DNA of 64,000 nucleotides from Siphonodentalium dalli (Eukaryota > Mollusca > Scaphopoda > Gadilida > Siphonodentaliidae), in NCBI GenBank assembly GCA_032622095.1, contig CP136069.1:189773122-189837121 (forward strand), given 5' to 3'. Positions 58,669 through 64,000 of the stretch are shown piece after piece (position 1 is the stretch's first letter; each line of letters begins with the position of its first letter). The notes below the pieces were generated by a model that was not told the DNA's origin, did no database searches, and saw only the letters and a list, made by a program, of their open reading frames with translations. The translations under genes were made by a program, and so were the position numbers.

Positions 58669-60223
58669 TCCCCCTGTATTGAGAATACATCCTTGATTAT
58701 TAATATTTCCTCCTTTCATGGTGTGCATGTTCCTTGGGACATCTTTGCTAATGTGAAGCCACACCTATTATATATATATATATATATACAACTTTAAAAG
58801 CCCGCGAAAATATTACTCATATTATAGACTTCCCTTTGAAGACCTTTGTATGTGACAATGATCCGTAATATTGTTTCTAAGTGACACTGGCCAGTGAAAC
58901 TGATACTACGGGTATGAACTAGCCAACTTCACATCGTAACAATAATAAAAGGGACACTTCATCTATATCAGTCTCAAAACGTGTTGGTAAACATCTGTTT
59001 GGAAACTAAAACCAATCACTCTTCGTCCGTCATCGTACATCATTGTAATATAATTTTCTCAGAAACCACGGGATCCCTTTGGCTGAAATTTGGTCTCAAC
59101 ATGGGATCAGAAATTATCCATGGAAGACAACAGTGTCCGTGTGGGGAGAAGCTTCGTAGTGTTTCGCTGTCGCCATGGTGTTTGTTTGGGTATAGGCATG
59201 GGTGGTGAGTGTGGTTCTCATATGATCTGAACTAGCCTTTACTGACTGAGGTCATTTAGAGCACATGTCATCACTTCACTGATAACCATTATATGGTCAA
59301 ATCCCTACACTATCAAACGCAATGTTTCAATAATGGGTTTTCTTAAAATTTTGACTAAATATTGGTTATATTATACGCATCAGCGATCCTTCTTAATAAC
59401 GCTCTGTATATTTTCAAACGCATTGCACTAAATGGGTTTGGAATAGCCACACAGGAAAGGAGAAACTGAGGTCCTAGGTAGGTCGACTGCATATAGCAGT
59501 ATATATGGGGTACAGACATGGACAGCAATGGGTTCCTCGTGGCTTCTGGCCTACACATGACATATTAAAGTTAACCACACCCATCGGTGCGCCTTTAATG
59601 GGCTATGAAGCGCCATACAGGCTCGAATCATGGCCTTCGCCATGTGTTTCTATTTGAACCCACATTAGTAACTAAATAAAATCTTTCTCTCCAGGTTGTT
59701 TCACGCCATAACCTTGATTTGGAAAGTTTGAAGGGCTAATTAAGCTTCAATTTAAATCCCAACATTATTTGAAGAACGTATCTGGTTAAACATGTCCACC
59801 ATAGTAACCTCATTTAATTCAAAGAGCTTCACACATAGTCCCACTAGTAATGATGTGTCGTTATTTACTGCAGAAATGGTCATATATATAAAATACAATA
59901 CAACACATTTTGGTCACATACCTTAAAGGTGCACGTCACTTTCGCAAGATATCTAACTGACCATGTATAGAGTGGAATGACATGTCGTGTATCAAATGTA
60001 TAATCAGTTCCAGTATTTCGTCCATAAGGCAGTTTTGGTTGTAACATCATTGTGTATGACGGTTCATTCATATGATACCTTAGCGGTTGCACACGATACT
60101 GTCTGTTGTATTTTATGTCTTATATCATGTATATTAATTGCTCCATGGATGGTAGGAGTATGGCATTGGTGTCTGGTTCTTCGATGTATTCTAGTCATAG
60201 TTCATTCATATTATTACTCTAAA
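58669..60223. other. No gene recognised
   Basis: Contains a (TA)n run at about 58768-58788. Frames up to 86 codons, none with a domain. Confidence 0.55.
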
Positions 60224-61570
60224 ATCTCCATTAAATGGAGAAACTAAAGAGCCCATATTATGTAGACTAGTGTATAAATACTTACTTCATGCATTATTTT
60301 CATCAATTATATGTATTATAACTCCCATCAAGATAGGCTGTTATACAGAGGAAACAAAGCATGTACCAAGTGACAGTCTGTACCAAGTGACAGTCTCATG
60401 TCACGAAAGGCCTACTATGTGGACACATGTTCTTATCAAAACGCTCTATTATGTAGGGGGTTATCAACCATTGGTCTGAAAAAGGCATACGAGCGGAACG
60501 CGTGTATACACATTTATTCGATGTACTCTTTAATCTTCGATTTCTCTTTATTGTCGTTAATTTATAGCATTATTAGTAGGAATCTAAACTCGCCGTTATA
60601 TTGAGAAAATAATGCGTCAATACCAGTCAATACTGCTTTATTGGCGGTAAATGAAATTATTGAATCATGTATCGCAGCTAAACAAGCGAGACAACTGATC
60701 ACAACACAAAAATTAGTAATATTTCTGAAGCCTTGAGTGGTTTGTAATACACAGTGTAAATTTTCATTATTGCTACCATTTAAGGAAACATGCCCCCGAT
60801 AGGGCTACTATGCGAACACATGTCTATATTAATTTCACATATTCCTTACCGTTCATTCATATATACTCCAAGCTCTCTGTTAATACAGAGGCATCAAAAC
60901 ATTGGTCTGGAAAAGACCTACTATGCGGATGCGTGTATACATATTTACTTGATGTATTCTTTAATCGTTCATTTCTCTTTATTATCGTTCATTTATAGCA
61001 TTATTAGAAGAAATTTAGTCTAAAATCTCCATTACATGGAGACAATAAAGAGCCCATATGGTGTAGACTAATGCATAAATACTTCATGTATTCTTTTCAC
61101 CAATTATAGGTATTGTACATGTGTACATCCTATACATTTAGTCTGTTATACAGAGGAAACAAAGCATGTACTATGTGGCAGTTTCATATGACGATAAGAC
61201 CTACTATGTGAACACAAGTGCATATTAATTTCACATATTCTTCTCAAAACGCTCTATTTTATACGGGGGTATCAAACATTGGTCTGGAAAAGGCCTGCTA
61301 TGTGGACGCGTGTATACATATTGACTTCATATATGCATTCATAGTTCATTTCTCTTAATTGTCGTTCATTTAATAGCATTATTAGTAGAAATATAGTCTA
61401 AAACCGTCGGTATATGGATAATATATAGCGTCAATACTGTTTTATTGTTGGTAACTCAAATTATTGCATCATGTATCGCAACTAAACAAGCGAGACAACT
61501 CATAAATTCTTAATAGTTCTGATGTCTATGGCAGTTCACAGAGTGTATATTTTCATTGTTGTTACCATTT
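60224..61570. repeat. ~400/800 bp higher-order tandem repeat
   Basis: AAAATCTCCATTAnATGGAG followed by AAAGAGCCCATAT occurs at 60224 and 61021 (~799 bp apart). CATTGGTCTG recurs near 60469, 60899 and 61278, each followed by a GTGTATACA-containing stretch and TAGCATTATTAG. GCAnCTAAACAAGCGAGACAACT occurs near 60677 and 61480. Sub-units have diverged by 10-20%. Frames here (60-86 codons) track the repeat. Confidence 0.8.
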
Positions 61571-61653
61571 TAGTGCATAAATTACTGATTTCTGTGTAAA
61601 AACGCTGGTCTCCATTGTTGTTATGATTGTGCCTATAACTGTCCATATTCTTA

Positions 61654-62110
61654 AAGCAAGTACGGTACCTATATGTGATATGATGTATAAAAATTTCCAT
61701 TTTCACAGGTAAATCACGTATAAACGCTCTTTAATGTATAGTTAAACTGAGTTTTCACATGCAGGGCTATGTCTTTGTGGACTATATACGTGGTATACTT
61801 CAGTATATACACGAAGTGAATGTGTTCTAAGTATGCGTATCTGATTTATGTATACGTCCGTGTTTCTTAAAGCAAATCCAATACATATTAGTGCGTTATA
61901 TTATGATGTACATTAAGTGCCCTTTTCACTGTTAAATCAAGTAAAAAAGCCCTCTACTATAGTTAACTATTCAGTTCCACATACGCTATAAGCTCTATGG
62001 TGGTCCGGTGTGTCTTATCAATATGCCATTATATGCACGAATGTAATGTGTTCAAATATGTGGGTTATGATGTATACTTTAATGTTAAAGTATATAAGCA
62101 CTCTTTAAGA
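61654..62110. repeat. ~216 bp tandem repeat, 2 units
   Basis: Units begin near 61654 and 61870 (AAGCAAnTnCnnTAC), share TTTTCACnGnTAAATCA, TATAGTTAA and a GTGTTC-containing stretch, and are diverged. The first carries AAACGCTCTTTAAT (complement of AAAGAGCGTT). Confidence 0.65.
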
Positions 62111-62849
62111 TATGCATATGCAGAATGTTGCCTCTTTACACTGACAGAAAAAAAAAGGAATATATAATTTTGAATACTACTCTTCATAAAACGTTAGAAA
62201 ACCATAATCTAACAACTAATATCGAAGAACAATGTAACTACTTGATAAGCATTGTAAATATTTCGTCTGTTTTAAATAAAATGGAAATATTTCGTCTGTT
62301 TGAAATACAGTTGGAAGCAACAATCAAGTATTTAAATAAAATTTGGACCAAAATCTTATAATTTGAGAAAACGTATATAATTTATATCGAAGTCTTATAA
62401 TAAAGGAAGGCTTTGTGCGAATCCATTCGGTCTAATGTGTGAATGTGTTCATCATCGCAAATATAATGATGCAGAAATGAATATTTCCTAGAAAAATGTT
62501 AACATAGCTTGTATTTAACCGAAATAATATAGCATTTGAGTTAAAATGTTTCATATTAGGACCATAACGAACCAATGCATAAAAATACAATATTTTGTTT
62601 TTCATTCTCGATCAAAATAATGCAGGGTTGTCAATTATCAACAAAAAACAAATACTTTGAAACAAACACGATGACATAAGAACGAATATCCAAGAGCTAG
62701 TGTGAAAATAACCCTCACATTTATAAAAAAAAACACAATAAAAATTCAGTTTTCGAGTAAGTCCTTCATAATTATTGAATGTTTTCGTCTATGTTGGATC
62801 AAATTTGACACAAAAATCAATTAGCTCACTAACAGTTCGCGCAATATCT
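62111..62849. other. AT-rich, no confident gene
   Basis: The 78-codon frame 62125-62361 plus, rich in Asn, Ile, Lys and Glu, includes a small internal repeat (ATATTTCGTCTGTTT twice). No domain is recognised, and its AT-rich composition gives no coding support. Confidence 0.5.
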
Positions 62850-64000
62850 CATATTTTGAGAAAACGTTTGCAATTTTAGACAACAATATTGCTAGTGAAG
62901 GTGAATATTTCATCCTGGAACTCATGAAATATGATAAAAATAGATGTAAAGACACTTCACGAGACCTCATATCTTTGAGTTATGAACATAAAGTCATCTC
63001 ATAGTGCCAATGTACCCCATAATTTGGTCAGGAGAAATATGTATTTCATATTTGACCCTTCATCTATGGTAAAAAATGAATTAAGGGACATGGGAGTGGT
63101 GTCCTAGACATTAACCTAGAGCATAAATTGACTCAATTTTGCAATTTTAGGCAACATTCTTGCCAGGGAAAGTGTATATTTCATGTTGGAACTCATCAAA
63201 TGTGATAAACATGCATCAAAAGGCACTTACTGAGCTCTGATGACTTTGAGTTATGACAACAACGGCATCTCATACTAGATTGTAAGCCATAATTTGGTCA
63301 GGAAAAGTGTAAATTTCATATTTTATCCTACATGTGTTTTAACAATCAATGTAATTACACCCCATCGGTCGCCTAGACACAGCGTAAATGTTCTCAAGTT
63401 TTCAACTGTAGGCCACAATGTCGGCAGTGAAGGTAAACATTTCATGTTGGAACCCATGAAATGTGATAAAATGGATAAAAAGACACTTCATGAGTACTTA
63501 TGACTGAGTTATGAACATAAAGGGACCTCATAGTGTATTGTAGGTCATAATTTGGTCAGGAAAATTGTAAATTTCATGTCTTAAGCTCCATGTGTTTTAA
63601 AAATATATTTAATTACAGCCATTGGGTCCCTAGAGATCAATCCACAGTCCATATGTAGTCCATATGCAATTTTAGGGAACAGTATTGCTAGCGAAGGTGA
63701 ACATTCCATGCTGGAACTCATGAAATATGATAAAAATAGATGAAAAGACACTTTCTGAGGCCTTGGTCAGGAGAAATGTGTATTGTATTTTGACCCTTGA
63801 TGCGTGGTAGCAATCAATGAAATTACACCCCATGGTATCCTCAGATATGAAGCAACATCATAAATGCACTCAGTTTTGGCAATTTAGAAAACATTGTTGT
63901 AGGGAAGTTGTACATGTCATGTTGGAACTGGTGAAAAGTGATAATAATTGATCAAAAGACACTCGATGAGCCCTGATGGGTTTCAATTATGGTCATAAAG
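62850..64000. repeat. ~265 bp tandem repeat, >4 units, open at the window end
   Basis: A GTGAAGGTnAACATTTCATG-like phrase recurs near 62895, 63160, 63428, 63693 and 63905; units also share ATAATTTGGTCAGGA, TTGAGTTATG and GGAACTCATGAAATnTGATA. Steps are about 271, 261, 265 and 210 bp, the last shortened by deletion. The array continues past position 64000. Confidence 0.85.

Overview
This window is nuclear DNA from an animal. It is AT-rich, intron-scale non-coding sequence with almost no protein-coding content. Repeat style points to a mollusc or another lophotrochozoan: arrays of ~160 bp units inside a mobile element resembling the bivalve 'pearl' / Helentron-derived elements, tRNA-derived SINEs, a CR1/L2-group LINE, and very many small inverted-repeat elements. 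The phylum is an inference from repeat style and was not confirmed by any search.

Layout. 1-7260: AT-rich DNA with small inverted-repeat elements (1971-2303; foldback 4393-5792; a TA-flanked MITE at 6567-6785 nested in a larger element 5833-6845) and a CCATTAAA-rich block. 7264-11681: a mobile element swollen by ~26 tandem units of 157-164 bp with higher-order structure. 11875-13065: a second array (174-191 bp). 14136-20717: a 3.29 kb tandem duplication whose copies are almost identical, each carrying three CAGTAATG hairpin elements and a 268 bp element with 6 bp direct repeats. 21187-22784: a SINE and a second pearl-like copy inside a short tandem repeat. 22815-29752: two TTAA-flanked elements, the second split by a ~5.8 kb LINE on the minus strand.

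30000-37000: microsatellite, a THAP-domain-like ORF (31142-31360), an E-box cluster, tandem repeats, palindromic elements, and a decayed copy of a receptor exon (36168-36235). 37734-40261: SINE, tandem duplication and a 1.3 kb GAT/GGT array. 40257-40703: the best host gene evidence, the final coding exon of a prostanoid-receptor-like GPCR on the minus strand. 41883-46770: TTAA-flanked and palindromic elements and LINE fragments. 47605-54223: four minisatellite arrays (16, 76, 29 and 45 bp units). 54224-64000: palindromic elements, A-rich DNA and three larger tandem arrays, the last running off the window.

There is no operon or pathway here. The proteins with recognisable function are the LINE machinery (RNA-binding/esterase ORF1, endonuclease-reverse transcriptase ORF2, both broken), a partial THAP-like zinc finger, and the GPCR terminal exon. 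The rest is mobile-element ends, hairpins and satellites. Long translations such as poly-His or 15-residue repeats are satellite artefacts. All repeat boundaries, identities and copy counts were read by eye and are approximate.
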